Of a stretch of DNA of 64,000 nt, positions 53,903-61,884 are shown piece after piece (the stretch's first letter is position 1; every line of letters starts with the position of its first letter). The DNA comes from CBDCBA01 sp965214125. Its GTDB lineage: Bacteria > Planctomycetota > Phycisphaerae > Tepidisphaerales > Tepidisphaeraceae. Below the pieces are notes generated by a model that saw only the letters and a program-made list of their open reading frames with translations, had not been told where the DNA came from and made no database searches. The position numbers were made by a program, and so were the translations under genes. The DNA is taken from assembly GCA_965214125.1 (NCBI GenBank), contig CBDCBA010000032.1, positions 237,902-301,901 of the forward strand, in the 5' to 3' direction.

Positions 53903-56146
53903 ATGAAGATCCTCCTGTACCTTGTCCCCTTCGTCGGCCTGGCGACGCTCGCCTTTGCCGTTTACCGCGCCAAATGGGTCGCCGATCAGGATGCCGGCGA
54001 CGCCACCATGCGCGAGATTGCCGGCAACATCCACGAGGGGGCGCTGGCGTTCCTGAAGGCCGAGTACACGCGGCTGGCGATTTTCGTTGCGGTCGTGGCG
54101 GTGTTGCTGACGCTCTTCTACGCCTTCGCGGGCGAGGGAACGAGCTTCCTGATCGGCCTGAGCTTCATCGTCGGGGCCGGCTTCAGCGCCCTGGCGGGCT
54201 ACTTCGGCATGCAGGTGGCGACCAAGGCCAACGTCCGCACCGCCAACGCCGCCCGCACCGGTCTCGCCGGGGCCCTCAACGTCGCCTTCAGCGGAGGCCT
54301 GGTCATGGGCCTGACCGTCGTGGGCCTGGGCATTCTGGGGCTGAGCATCCTTTATATTCTGTACGACCTGTTCTTCGTCGGCAGTATTGAGCGGGGGTCA
54401 GTGATCGAGACGCAGCAGAGCGCCTTGGCCTACTTCACCGATACGAAGAAGGTCATCGCGACGTTGAGTGGCTTCAGCCTCGGGGCAAGTTCGATCGCGC
54501 TCTTCGCCCGCGTGGGCGGCGGCATCTACACGAAGGCCGCCGACGTCGGGGCCGATCTTGCGGGCAAGGTGTACGCCGGCATCCCCGAGGACGACCCGCG
54601 TAACCCCGCGACCATCGCCGACAACGTGGGCGACAACGTGGGCGACGTGGCCGGCATGGGCGCCGACCTGTTCGAGAGCTATGTGGGCTCGATCATCGGC
54701 ACAATGCTGCTGGGGGCGGCCTTCATCCCGCTCTTCGCCTTTGGCGGCGAGGGGGGCGAGCAGATTGCCCACCCGCTGGCGGCGGTGCTGCTGCCGCTGG
54801 TCCTCGCGGCCGTGGGCGCGCTCGTGGCGATCGGCGGCAGCTTCCTCGTCCGGACGACCGACACCGGCAACCCGCAAAAGGCCCTGAACCTCGGTGAGTT
54901 CGGCTCGGCGGCGGTCATGCTCGTGCTGTCGTTCGTGATCATCTACCTGATGCTCCCCGGCGAGTGGGCCGGCGGCGAGTTCACACGCTTCGGCGTCTTC
55001 ATGGCCGTGGTGATCGGTTTGGTCGCGGGCATTCTGATCGGCCTGATGACCGAGTACTACTGCTCGACGCACAACAAGCCCACCTACGAAATCGCCAAGC
55101 AGAGCACCACCGGCAGCGCCACCAACATCATCAGCGGCTTGGCGGTCGGCATGATGAGCACCGGCGGGCCGATTATCGTGCTGGCCCTGGCGATCATGGG
55201 CGCCGCCTACTTTGCCGACCTGTACGGCATCGCCATCGCCGCCGTCGGCCTGCTGAGCGTGCTGGGCATCCAGCTCGCCGTCGACGCCTACGGCCCCATC
55301 AGCGACAACGCCGGCGGCATCGCGGAGATGGCCGGCCTGCCGCCGGAGGTCCGCGAGAGGACTGATCTGCTTGACGCCGTTGGCAACACGACCGCCGCCA
55401 TCGGCAAGGGCTTTGCCATCGGCTCGGCCGCCTTGACGGCCCTTGCCCTCTTCGCGGCGTACCTGGGCGTGATCAACCTGAACGCCACGGGTGCCAACTT
55501 CGTGCGGCTGGACATCAGCGACCCGCGCGTCATGGCCGGCCTGTTCGTCGGGGCGATGCTGCCGTACGTCTTCAGCGCCCTGGCCATGAACGCCGTCGGG
55601 CGGGCGGCGCGCGACATGATCGATGAGGTCGGCCGGCAGTTCAACGAGATTCCCGGCCTGCGTGAGGGCAAGGAGGGCGTCAAGGCCGAGTACGCCAAGT
55701 GCGTCGAGATCAGCACGAAGGCGAGTCTTCGCGAGATGATCCTGCCGGGCGTGCTGGCGGTTGCGACGCCGGTGCTGATCGGCATCATCCCCGGCGCCGG
55801 TCCGACCATCCTGGGCGGCCTGCTCGCGGGCGTGACCGTCAGCGGCGTGCTGATGGCGCTCTTCCAAGCCAACGCCGGCGGCGCGTGGGACAACGCCAAG
55901 AAGCGCATCGAGCAGGGCGTCACCCTCGCCGACGGCACCGTGCTGAAGAAGGGCGATGATGCCCACAAGGCCGCCGTTGTCGGCGACACCGTCGGCGACC
56001 CCCTCAAGGACACGAGCGGCCCGAGCATCAACATCCTGATGAAGCTCATCGCCGTCGTCGCCCTCGTCATCGCGCCGCTGATCGCCCCAGGGCCGGAGCC
56101 GGTCGAGAACGACGCCGATGTCACCGCCATCGTGATCCCCGAATAG
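53903..56146 (+). CDS. hppA: Membrane-bound (H+/Na+) pyrophosphatase, K+-dependent type
   Basis: A 747-residue, ~16-helix protein that pumps ions using pyrophosphate. Substrate motifs: DVGADLAGKVYAGIPEDDPR and ADNVGDNVGDVAGMGADLFE, both highly conserved, with a second cluster near the C-terminus (VGDTVGDPLKDTSGPSINI). The sequence GNTTAAIGKG has Ala where K+-independent enzymes have Lys, so it should need K+. Whether H+ or Na+ is pumped cannot be read from motifs alone. ATG at 53903. Common in Planctomycetes. Confidence 0.95.
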   Translation: MKILLYLVPFVGLATLAFAVYRAKWVADQDAGDATMREIAGNIHEGALAFLKAEYTRLAIFVAVVAVLLTLFYAFAGEGTSFLIGLSFIVGAGFSALAGYFGMQVATKANVRTANAARTGLAGALNVAFSGGLVMGLTVVGLGILGLSILYILYDLFFVGSIERGSVIETQQSALAYFTDTKKVIATLSGFSLGASSIALFARVGGGIYTKAADVGADLAGKVYAGIPEDDPRNPATIADNVGDNVGDVAGMGADLFESYVGSIIGTMLLGAAFIPLFAFGGEGGEQIAHPLAAVLLPLVLAAVGALVAIGGSFLVRTTDTGNPQKALNLGEFGSAAVMLVLSFVIIYLMLPGEWAGGEFTRFGVFMAVVIGLVAGILIGLMTEYYCSTHNKPTYEIAKQSTTGSATNIISGLAVGMMSTGGPIIVLALAIMGAAYFADLYGIAIAAVGLLSVLGIQLAVDAYGPISDNAGGIAEMAGLPPEVRERTDLLDAVGNTTAAIGKGFAIGSAALTALALFAAYLGVINLNATGANFVRLDISDPRVMAGLFVGAMLPYVFSALAMNAVGRAARDMIDEVGRQFNEIPGLREGKEGVKAEYAKCVEISTKASLREMILPGVLAVATPVLIGIIPGAGPTILGGLLAGVTVSGVLMALFQANAGGAWDNAKKRIEQGVTLADGTVLKKGDDAHKAAVVGDTVGDPLKDTSGPSINILMKLIAVVALVIAPLIAPGPEPVENDADVTAIVIPE

Positions 56147-56152
56147 TCTGCT

Positions 56153-56298
56153 TAGCCGCGACTGAACGAGTCGTGGTCACAGTGGACGTGGTAACGCAAA
56201 GAACCGTTCGAACGCGGGGCGATACGATCGCCTGTCCGTTCGAGCGGTTCTTGCATTGGTCAACTCCACGGAGCCCGCGACTCGTTGAGTCGCGGCTA
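56153..56298. repeat. Paired nested palindrome, family A, wide spacing
   Basis: Left unit 56153-56178 (TAGCCGCGACTGAACGAGTC...) and right unit 56275-56298 (CCGCGACTCGTTGAGTCGCGG...) face each other with about 96 nt between. The left unit carries substitutions, suggesting decay. Another inverted repeat is nested in the spacer. Confidence 0.75.
56198..56252. repeat. Inverted repeat nested inside the family A pair
   Basis: AAGAACCGTTCGAACG near 56199-56214 faces CGTTCGAGCGGTTCTT at 56237-56252 (one mismatch). The arms do not resemble the other families. Confidence 0.6.
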
Positions 56299-56317
56299 TC
56301 GGGCTCAACGACCAAGC

Positions 56318-56380
56318 CGGGTGCCACTGCATTCTTGCAGTGGTCCGACCCAGACACTGCAAGAGATGCATTGGCACCCG
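56318..56380. repeat. Paired nested palindrome, family H
   Basis: Arms 56318-56342 and 56355-56380 are near-perfect reverse complements; the left arm folds as CCACTGCA-ttc-TTGCAGTGG. Only occurrence of this family in the window. Confidence 0.7.
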
Positions 56381-56429
56381 AGCTATGGGGCTCAACGAGC
56401 GAGTTGAACCGCCGTTACTCGAACGGGTC

Positions 56430-56506
56430 GATAGCCGCGACGCAACGCGTCGCGGTCGGAAGTCGCTGCAAGTGCGTCCGACCGCGCCGCGTTGCGTCGC
56501 GGCTAC
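56430..56506. repeat. Paired nested palindrome, family A, GTAG head on right unit
   Basis: Left unit 56430-56460 (CCGCGACGC-aa-CGCGTCGCGG core) and right unit 56477-56506 are inverted copies, with internal substitutions. Read on the minus strand the right unit begins GTAGCCGCGACG. It lies 28 bp before the start of the membrane protein gene at 56534. Confidence 0.8.
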
Positions 56507-56533
56507 GGGTGCAGTTCGGTGTACGATGGTCCC

Positions 56534-56929
56534 GTGGATTTTTTGAAAGGCATCGGCGGCCGGGTGGTGGGCGGCTTTGTGCTGCTGGCGGTGGTCATCA
56601 CGGCCATCGTCTTCTATCAGGCCGGGCCCGACGGACGGGCGGCCTTCTTCGACGCGAGCGGCAAGATTGTCGGCTGGCTGCTCATCGTGGCGTTGGCGCC
56701 GTGGGCGCTCTTCTGGCTCGTGACGTGGACGGCCCGCAAGGATTCCAACGGTGCGGGGGCGGCATTGATCGGAACGCTCACGGTGGTGGAACTTTTGGCC
56801 CTGTGGTGGATGTTTGGGTTTGGAGTCGGCGGCGCGGTGGCCGTCGGGTTCTTCGCCGTCGGCAGCTTGCTGGCCGCGGCGTACAATTTGCTGGCGTGCG
56901 ACTGGATTGCCGACCGGCTCGTCGGCTGA
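56534..56929 (+). CDS. Four-helix membrane protein, first gene of kinase/zinc-ribbon cluster
   Basis: A 131-residue protein with about four hydrophobic helices (GGFVLLAVVITAIVFYQAG; IVGWLLIVALAPWALFWLVT; AALIGTLTVVELLALWWMFG; AVAVGFFAVGSLLAAAYNLL). No recognised family, no zinc ribbon. Start GTG at 56534 (VDFLKGIGG). It lies 140 bp upstream of the kinase gene on the same strand and may share its function; linkage is by position only. Confidence 0.6.
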   Translation: MDFLKGIGGRVVGGFVLLAVVITAIVFYQAGPDGRAAFFDASGKIVGWLLIVALAPWALFWLVTWTARKDSNGAGAALIGTLTVVELLALWWMFGFGVGGAVAVGFFAVGSLLAAAYNLLACDWIADRLVG

Positions 56930-57069
56930 CCCCCCCGCAGAACACGCCAGTTCGGCCGTCTCGCAAAATGGCCTGCCGATTTTCGTCGCGGCGCGGTACG
57001 CTGTGATGTCGAGCCGGCACGGACGGCCCGCCTGTTCAACCTCCCCCCAGCCGTTACTTAGGAGGCCTG

Positions 57070-58215
57070 ATGCCGAAGAGGGCGAACAATACAACAGTCC
57101 CCGAACGCGTGGGCGAATGGCTGCTCCAGGAGCAAGTCGGCGGCGGCGCCTTCGGCACGGTCTGGCGGGCGCGACACCACGTCTGGGCCGACCAGACGGC
57201 AGCCGTCAAGCTGCCGCACGACCCCGAGTACGTCCGCGCCTTGCGCCGCGAGGGCGTGTACGCGCACAAGCTCAGCCACCCGAACGTCGTCAAGGCCCTC
57301 GGCTTCGACCCCTTCGCCGAGGTGCCGTACCTCGTAATGGAGTACGTGCCGGGCCTCGACCTGCGCCGCCACCTGCACAAGAACGGCCCGATGCGTCCCG
57401 CCGACGCTGCCGCCGTGCTCCGCCAGGTGCTCGTAGGCCTCGCCTACGCCCACGGGCAGGGCGTGGTCCACCTCGACATCAAGCCCGAGAACGTCCTGCT
57501 GCACGAGACCGCCCTGAGCGGGCCGCTTGAGCAGGCGGGCGAGGGAACGGTGAAAGTCACCGACTTCGGGCTCGGCAAGGCGGACAACGCCATGCTGCAA
57601 CAGGGCGGCGGCGGGAACTCGATCGTCTTCAGCGCCGACCTCAGCTCGCCCGCTGGCCAGCAGATCGCTGGGACACTCGACTACATGGCGCCCGAGCAGC
57701 GCCGCCCCGGCGCAACGGTTGACCGGCGCGCCGATCTGTACGCCTGCGGCGTGCTGCTCTTCGAGATGCTCACCGGTGAGCGGCCGGCCGGCACCGATCT
57801 GCCCAGCGACATCAACAAGGCCGTCCCGCCGCACCTGGACGACGCCTTCCGTCGCGGCTACGCCCGGCTGGAGCGACGCTTCGAGTCGGCCGAGCAGTTT
57901 CTGCACGCCCTGGCCGCGCCGGGGCGTCCGAGCCGCCCCAAGTCCGAGTGGACACCGCGTGCGGCCGAGCCGATCGACGCCGACGCCGCCGAGCAACAGG
58001 CTGTGCAATTGAAGGCCGCGGCCGGGTGTCCGTCGTGCCAGGGGAGCATCGACGCGAGCGACCAGTTCTGCATGCACTGCGGCACGCAACTTGTGCAGCG
58101 CGTCCGCCGGTGCGGCAAGTGCGGGGCGTTCCCGTCGCCCGACGACAACTTCTGCATGTTCTGCGGCCACCACCTGCGGCCGAAGGGTGTCGCGGGAACA
58201 GACGTGCGTGCGTGA
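57070..58215 (+). CDS. Non-RD Ser/Thr protein kinase with two C-terminal zinc ribbons
   Basis: A 381-residue Hanks-type kinase. Glycine loop VGGGAFGTVW (23-32), Lys47 in TAAVKLPH, catalytic loop HLDIKPEN (D136; Leu replaces the Arg of HRD), DFGLGK (D165) and GTLDYMAPEQ. A 45-residue low-complexity linker leads to two C4 zinc ribbons (C320, C323, C334, C337; C348, C351, C362, C365), similar to ribbons in the next three proteins. Unlike PknB-type receptors it has no membrane helix. A strong AGGAGG site precedes the ATG at 57070. The shared ribbon suggests assembly with, or phosphorylation of, the membrane ribbon proteins. Confidence 0.9.
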   Translation: MPKRANNTTVPERVGEWLLQEQVGGGAFGTVWRARHHVWADQTAAVKLPHDPEYVRALRREGVYAHKLSHPNVVKALGFDPFAEVPYLVMEYVPGLDLRRHLHKNGPMRPADAAAVLRQVLVGLAYAHGQGVVHLDIKPENVLLHETALSGPLEQAGEGTVKVTDFGLGKADNAMLQQGGGGNSIVFSADLSSPAGQQIAGTLDYMAPEQRRPGATVDRRADLYACGVLLFEMLTGERPAGTDLPSDINKAVPPHLDDAFRRGYARLERRFESAEQFLHALAAPGRPSRPKSEWTPRAAEPIDADAAEQQAVQLKAAAGCPSCQGSIDASDQFCMHCGTQLVQRVRRCGKCGAFPSPDDNFCMFCGHHLRPKGVAGTDVRA

Positions 58216-58278
58216 GAACGCCCGACCGCGAGCCCCGCGACCCAACCGCAAGCCTCACGATGTAAAGGTGGCAACGCA

Positions 58279-58767
58279 ATGCTTCAGGCAATCCTGCTCC
58301 TCCTGGTCTGCGGCGTGATCGGCTTCGTCTTCCTGAAGCTGGCGATCTGCTTGGCGATCATCGCGGCCACGATCGTGGGCGGGGCGATCCGGTGGATCGT
58401 CGTGCCGGTCGTGATGCTCGTCGTCGGCGTCGCCGTCGGCCTCGTCCGGGGCGTCGGCTGGACGGTCGCCGAAGTCGTCACGATGCCGATCAAGCTCGCC
58501 CGCATGAGCCTGACGCCCGACCGCCGCACGCGACAGATCGCCGCGCAGCGCCTGCCGATGGCGATGGGCACGCCTTGTTCAAATCAGCAGTGCCTGTGCG
58601 TCAACCCCGCCCAGGCTGCTTACTGCCGGCGGTGCGGCGGGGCGATCCCGGCGAGCGTTCGCTACCAGAACCGCTCCGCCGCCGTCCCGCCAAGGCCCGC
58701 CCGATATCGGCCGGCGGGAGCGTTACCCCGCCCGGAGCATCGTTCATTTCGCCTGACCCGCGCCTAA
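58279..58767 (+). CDS. Membrane protein with zinc ribbon, kinase cluster
   Basis: A 162-residue protein: two to three hydrophobic helices (residues ~3-70: AILLLLVCGVIGFVFL, LAIIAATIVGGAIRWIVV, VVMLVVGVAVGLVRGVGW), a basic linker, then a Cys-rich ribbon (CSNQQCLCVNPAQAAYCRRC), then a Pro/Arg-rich tail. The ribbon has the NPxxAxFCxxCG form shared with the next protein. Function unknown; position 63 bp after the kinase and 4 bp before the next gene indicates an operon. Confidence 0.65.
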   Translation: MLQAILLLLVCGVIGFVFLKLAICLAIIAATIVGGAIRWIVVPVVMLVVGVAVGLVRGVGWTVAEVVTMPIKLARMSLTPDRRTRQIAAQRLPMAMGTPCSNQQCLCVNPAQAAYCRRCGGAIPASVRYQNRSAAVPPRPARYRPAGALPRPEHRSFRLTRA

Positions 58768-58771
58768 CGCC

Positions 58772-59104
58772 ATGGTCTTTGCACTGGCACAACCTCTTTC
58801 GCTCGGCTCCGTCGGGGCGGCCGTCTTCGTGCTGCTGGCCGTGGGCGTGACGGCCATGACGGCGATCGTCTTCGTCTTCTGGTTCGTGGCGATGCTCGTC
58901 AAGGGCGCCTTGCTGATCTTCGCCCGCCTGCCGATCGGCGCGGACCCGTCGCGTGCGCCCGCACTGCCGCCGAATGCGGCCACGCCGCCGGCAGTCTCCG
59001 CGTCGTTCGTCTGCCCCGACCCCGTCTGCCGATCGGTGAACCCGTGCGAGGCGAGCTTCTGCCGGCAGTGCGGCCGAATGTTCAAGCGGCCGGACCACGC
59101 CTAA
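58772..59104 (+). CDS. Small membrane protein with zinc ribbon, kinase cluster
   Basis: A 110-residue protein: one long or two short hydrophobic helices (VGAAVFVLLAVGVTAMTAIV, FVFWFVAMLVKGALLIFA), a Pro/Ala linker, and a C4 zinc ribbon CPDPVCRSVNPCEASFCRQC near residues 82-101. A domain layout of membrane anchor plus soluble ribbon matches the flanking proteins, so the three probably descend from one ancestor or act as variants of one part. Confidence 0.65.
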   Translation: MVFALAQPLSLGSVGAAVFVLLAVGVTAMTAIVFVFWFVAMLVKGALLIFARLPIGADPSRAPALPPNAATPPAVSASFVCPDPVCRSVNPCEASFCRQCGRMFKRPDHA

Positions 59105-59117
59105 TGGACCACGCTTG

Positions 59118-60032
59118 ATGGATCGCTGCCTGATGGATCGCTCGCCTTCCCGCCTCACCACCGCCCTGCTCGACGCGCTCGACACGCGCCCGCCGCACAC
59201 GCTCGTCCCCGCCGCCGCCGGAACTGCATTGCAAGGCCTGCTCACCGCCGGGCTCTGGCCCGCGCTCGCGCTGCCGAAGCAACTGCGCCAGGCGATGGAC
59301 CGCCGCGAGCAGATCGCCGAACGCCTTGTCGACTGGACCAGCGTCAACGTCGGCGACCGCGAGGCCGCGCGGCTTCGCGGGGCGACCGCCTCCAGCCTGC
59401 CACGCACGCTCAGCGTCGCCTCGACCGTCCTCGCCTGCGCCGCCCTCGCGTCGGCCGGGTGGCTGTTCGTGACCGTGCCGTCGCACGTCGGCTTCCTCTG
59501 GTACGCCGACCCGTTCCGGGCGACCGGCATCTCGACTGCGGCGCTGCTGCCGCTGGGCGTTTTTCTTGGCGCGATCGGCCTTTGCTTCGCGCTTCACTGG
59601 CTGGCGGCGAACCTGCACCTTCGCCAGGGGCGCGAGCTGCTCGTCGTCGCCCGCGATGCCTTTGGCGTCCAGCCGGGCAAGCGGCCGCCCCGGTGGGAGT
59701 GGGGCCTGCGCCCGGTCGCGACGATCGTCGGCGGCGTGCTCGCCTGGCTGGGGCTGACGTGGGCGCTGCCGATGCTCGTGGCCGCCAAGGCGCACGGGCG
59801 CGTGGTGGTGGGGCACGACCGGCAGATTCTGAAGGGCCTCGCCGCCGCCGTTCGCGTGGTCGCCGCGCGGGAGCGTCCGCCCGTGGCAATTCCCGGCCCG
59901 GCCGATCGCCCGGAGCTTGGCTGCCCCAACCCGTCGTGCGACGCGCTGCTGTCCGAGGACGCCGCCTTCTGCCCGCGCTGCGGCCGCCCGACGCAGCCAA
60001 CTTCCGCCAAGGCCGAAGCGCGGCTTGCGTAA
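59118..60032 (+). CDS. Membrane protein with C-terminal zinc ribbon, kinase cluster
   Basis: A 304-residue protein: a soluble N-terminal ~95 residues, at least four hydrophobic helices (VASTVLACAALASAGWLFVT; TAALLPLGVFLGAIGLCFAL; VATIVGGVLAWLGLTWALP and a shorter one), then a soluble tail with ribbon CPNPSCDALLSEDAAFCPRC. No recognised family. Start at ATG 59118 (MDRCLMDRS); an ATG five codons later is possible. It lies 13 bp after the previous gene and 12 bp before the next. Confidence 0.65.
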   Translation: MDRCLMDRSPSRLTTALLDALDTRPPHTLVPAAAGTALQGLLTAGLWPALALPKQLRQAMDRREQIAERLVDWTSVNVGDREAARLRGATASSLPRTLSVASTVLACAALASAGWLFVTVPSHVGFLWYADPFRATGISTAALLPLGVFLGAIGLCFALHWLAANLHLRQGRELLVVARDAFGVQPGKRPPRWEWGLRPVATIVGGVLAWLGLTWALPMLVAAKAHGRVVVGHDRQILKGLAAAVRVVAARERPPVAIPGPADRPELGCPNPSCDALLSEDAAFCPRCGRPTQPTSAKAEARLA

Positions 60033-60044
60033 CATCGTCGGCCG

Positions 60045-60170
60045 ATGAGCTACGCGATCTACTTGCTCTCGCTCTGGGGATGGACTTTCGTCTTGGTGTT
60101 CGGATCGTTCTGCACCGGCGTCTGGTGGGAACGGTTGCGGTCGCGGACGGCGGGGGACGGCGATGCCTGA
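60045..60170 (+). CDS. 41-residue single-pass membrane peptide
   Basis: A short gene between two cluster genes: ATG at 60045, stop TGA 60168-60170. The peptide is one hydrophobic helix (AIYLLSLWGWTFVLVFGSFC) followed by a basic then acidic tail (WWERLRSRTAGDGDA). It begins 12 bp after one gene, and its stop overlaps the next start by 8 nt, the spacing of a real operon member. Function unknown. Confidence 0.6.
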   Translation: MSYAIYLLSLWGWTFVLVFGSFCTGVWWERLRSRTAGDGDA

Positions 60171-61785
60171 GGACGATCACGACCAACTCATCGCAGCCGC
60201 GAAACGGCAGCGGTCGATGGAGCGCCGCGTCGGCGAGCACGTCGCCGGCCTGCTCGACGACCGCCGCTTCATCGTGCCCACCAGCTTCGGCCCGCGGCCG
60301 GTCTCCGGGCTGCAACGTCAAACTCGATCGTGGGATCAGGCCCTGAAGGTCAAGCAGGCCCTCGCCGATGCGAACCGGCCCGACTTCGAGCTCCAGGACG
60401 CCATGCCGACCGGCCGCGGGCTCGACGTGTCGCTGGCGCGCCAGGTGTTGCTGGCGTTCTCGCAGCCGATGGGGCACATCCGCTACGCCTCGCTCCCGCC
60501 GTTGCGCGCGCTGGCGCGGGGGACGGTGCCCGAGCCGCTCGGCGCCGACGAGGTGCGCCAGCGCGTGAACGATCTGCCCGTCGCCGGCAAGGCGCAGCCG
60601 GGGCAGGAGTCGCTCGCCGTGGGCGGGCCGATGACGCTGATTCTTTTCGCCGGCGGCGGGTTCACGCCCGAGGCCAAGCGCGTGGCCCGCGAGTTCGTCG
60701 ACGGCCCGCCGACCATTCTCATCGAGCCCAACAGCGCCGGCGGCTACGACGTGACCGGCCCGCCGGGGGCCGAGTACCTGACCGAACTGCTCGACCCCGA
60801 GGAGGTCGGCGACCGCGTGCGGCGCGTCGCGACGGCGCTGGAGGAGCGAGACGTCGACCTGCTCGCCGGCGCCGTCTCGCTCGACGAGGTCGCCCGCGAG
60901 ACGCGGCTGCCGATCGAAACCGTTGAGTACGCCGCCCGCCAGTGGGCGCACGACAAGGCCAAGTCCGGCGGGGCGGGGCTGCGCGTCAAGAAGGTCGGCG
61001 ACGGCGTGATGCTCTTTCGCGACAGCAGTTTGGCCTCGCCGGGCACGTCGGGAAAAAGCTTCGATTCTTCGGTCGCATACGCCGGCGGGTCGGCAACAAT
61101 GGGCGTCATGGACGGCCTGCGACGATTCTTTGGCGGCAAGATCAGCCCGCAGCGCCGCATCGCGCAGCTCGCCGAGCAACGCGCGATGCTTAGCCGCCAA
61201 CGCGACGTCGCCAACGACGAGCTCGGCCGGCTCGAGGACCGCGAGCGCGAGCTGCGCGACCAGTTCGCCCACGACGACAACGCCACTGTCCGCCGGCGCA
61301 TCACCAGCCAGATCGTCCAGCTCCAAAAGGACATCGAGCGCCGCCGCCAGACGGTGGGCGTCTTCAACCAGCAGATCAACGTCGTCGCGACGCAGCTTCA
61401 CAACCTGGAGATCGCCCGCGCCGGCACCGGCAACCTGCCGACAAGCGACGAGATCGCCGAGGAGGCCACCAAGGCCGAGGACGTGCTGGCCGAACTACAG
61501 GCGAGCGCGGAACTCGCGGATGAACTTGGCTCGCAGGTCAAGGCCACCACCAGCAGCGCCGAGGAGCAACGCCTGTTCGAAGAACTGACAGCCGAGGCCG
61601 ACGCGAAACGCGAGTCCGCTCCCGCGAGCAACACGCCCGCCTTCGCCCGCGAAATCCCGGCGGTGAAGGAGCCGCCCAAGAGCAATGCCCAGCGCGAACC
61701 AAAGGCCGCGCCACCCGCTGACCCCGAACCTGAAGTCGAACCCGCAACGCCCGCGCGCGAGCGTGCCGAACCCGAAGCGGGTTAA
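60163..61785 (+). CDS. Winged-helix-like plus ESCRT-III/Snf7-like coiled-coil protein
   Basis: A 540-residue protein. Residues ~1-200 are a mixed alpha/beta region of unknown fold (LILFAGGGFTPEAKRVAREF). Residues ~208-285 look like a winged helix (DLLAGAVSLDEVARETRLPI, TVEYAARQWAHDK, then a strand GVMLFRD). Residues ~316-480 resemble ESCRT-III/Snf7: basic start MDGLRRFFGGK, long basic coiled coils (QLAEQRAMLSRQRD; RRITSQIVQLQKDIERRR), then LHNLEIARAG and an acidic helix SDEIAEEATKAEDVLAEL. The tail is Pro/Glu rich. Winged helix plus ESCRT-III core recalls eukaryotic CHMP7. Assignment rests on motif order and charge pattern only. It shares 8 nt with the 41-residue gene. Confidence 0.55.
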   Translation: MPEDDHDQLIAAAKRQRSMERRVGEHVAGLLDDRRFIVPTSFGPRPVSGLQRQTRSWDQALKVKQALADANRPDFELQDAMPTGRGLDVSLARQVLLAFSQPMGHIRYASLPPLRALARGTVPEPLGADEVRQRVNDLPVAGKAQPGQESLAVGGPMTLILFAGGGFTPEAKRVAREFVDGPPTILIEPNSAGGYDVTGPPGAEYLTELLDPEEVGDRVRRVATALEERDVDLLAGAVSLDEVARETRLPIETVEYAARQWAHDKAKSGGAGLRVKKVGDGVMLFRDSSLASPGTSGKSFDSSVAYAGGSATMGVMDGLRRFFGGKISPQRRIAQLAEQRAMLSRQRDVANDELGRLEDRERELRDQFAHDDNATVRRRITSQIVQLQKDIERRRQTVGVFNQQINVVATQLHNLEIARAGTGNLPTSDEIAEEATKAEDVLAELQASAELADELGSQVKATTSSAEEQRLFEELTAEADAKRESAPASNTPAFAREIPAVKEPPKSNAQREPKAAPPADPEPEVEPATPARERAEPEAG

Positions 61786-61798
61786 TCGCCCGCTCCGA

Positions 61799-61824
61799 CT
61801 GCGGGTCGTGGACCCGCAGCTACC
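61799..61824. repeat. Single nested-palindrome unit, family B
   Basis: CTGCGGGTC-gtg-GACCCGCAG followed by CTACC, i.e. a GTAG head on the minus strand. An unpaired unit in the 99-bp gap between the two coiled-coil genes. Confidence 0.8.
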
Positions 61825-61884
61825 AACCGATCGAGTTCTACCTCGGGTTCATCCTTCTGCCTTCATCCTTCTGCCTTTCCGCAC

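Larger units (their letters stand above)
56147..56533. other. Gene-free, repeat-dense intergenic island
   Basis: 387 bp between hppA and the 56534 gene without a credible gene. It holds four inverted-repeat pairs of three kinds (entries below), partly interleaved. No promoter could be assigned with confidence. Confidence 0.8.

Noticed and set aside
56318..56380. Possible sigma-54 -24/-12 promoter (TGGCACCC...)
   Set aside because: The GG/GC spacing is wrong for -24/-12, and the TGGCAC belongs to a palindrome arm.
56147..56533. CRISPR array
   Set aside because: The repeats are inverted, not direct, spacers differ in length, and no cas genes are present.
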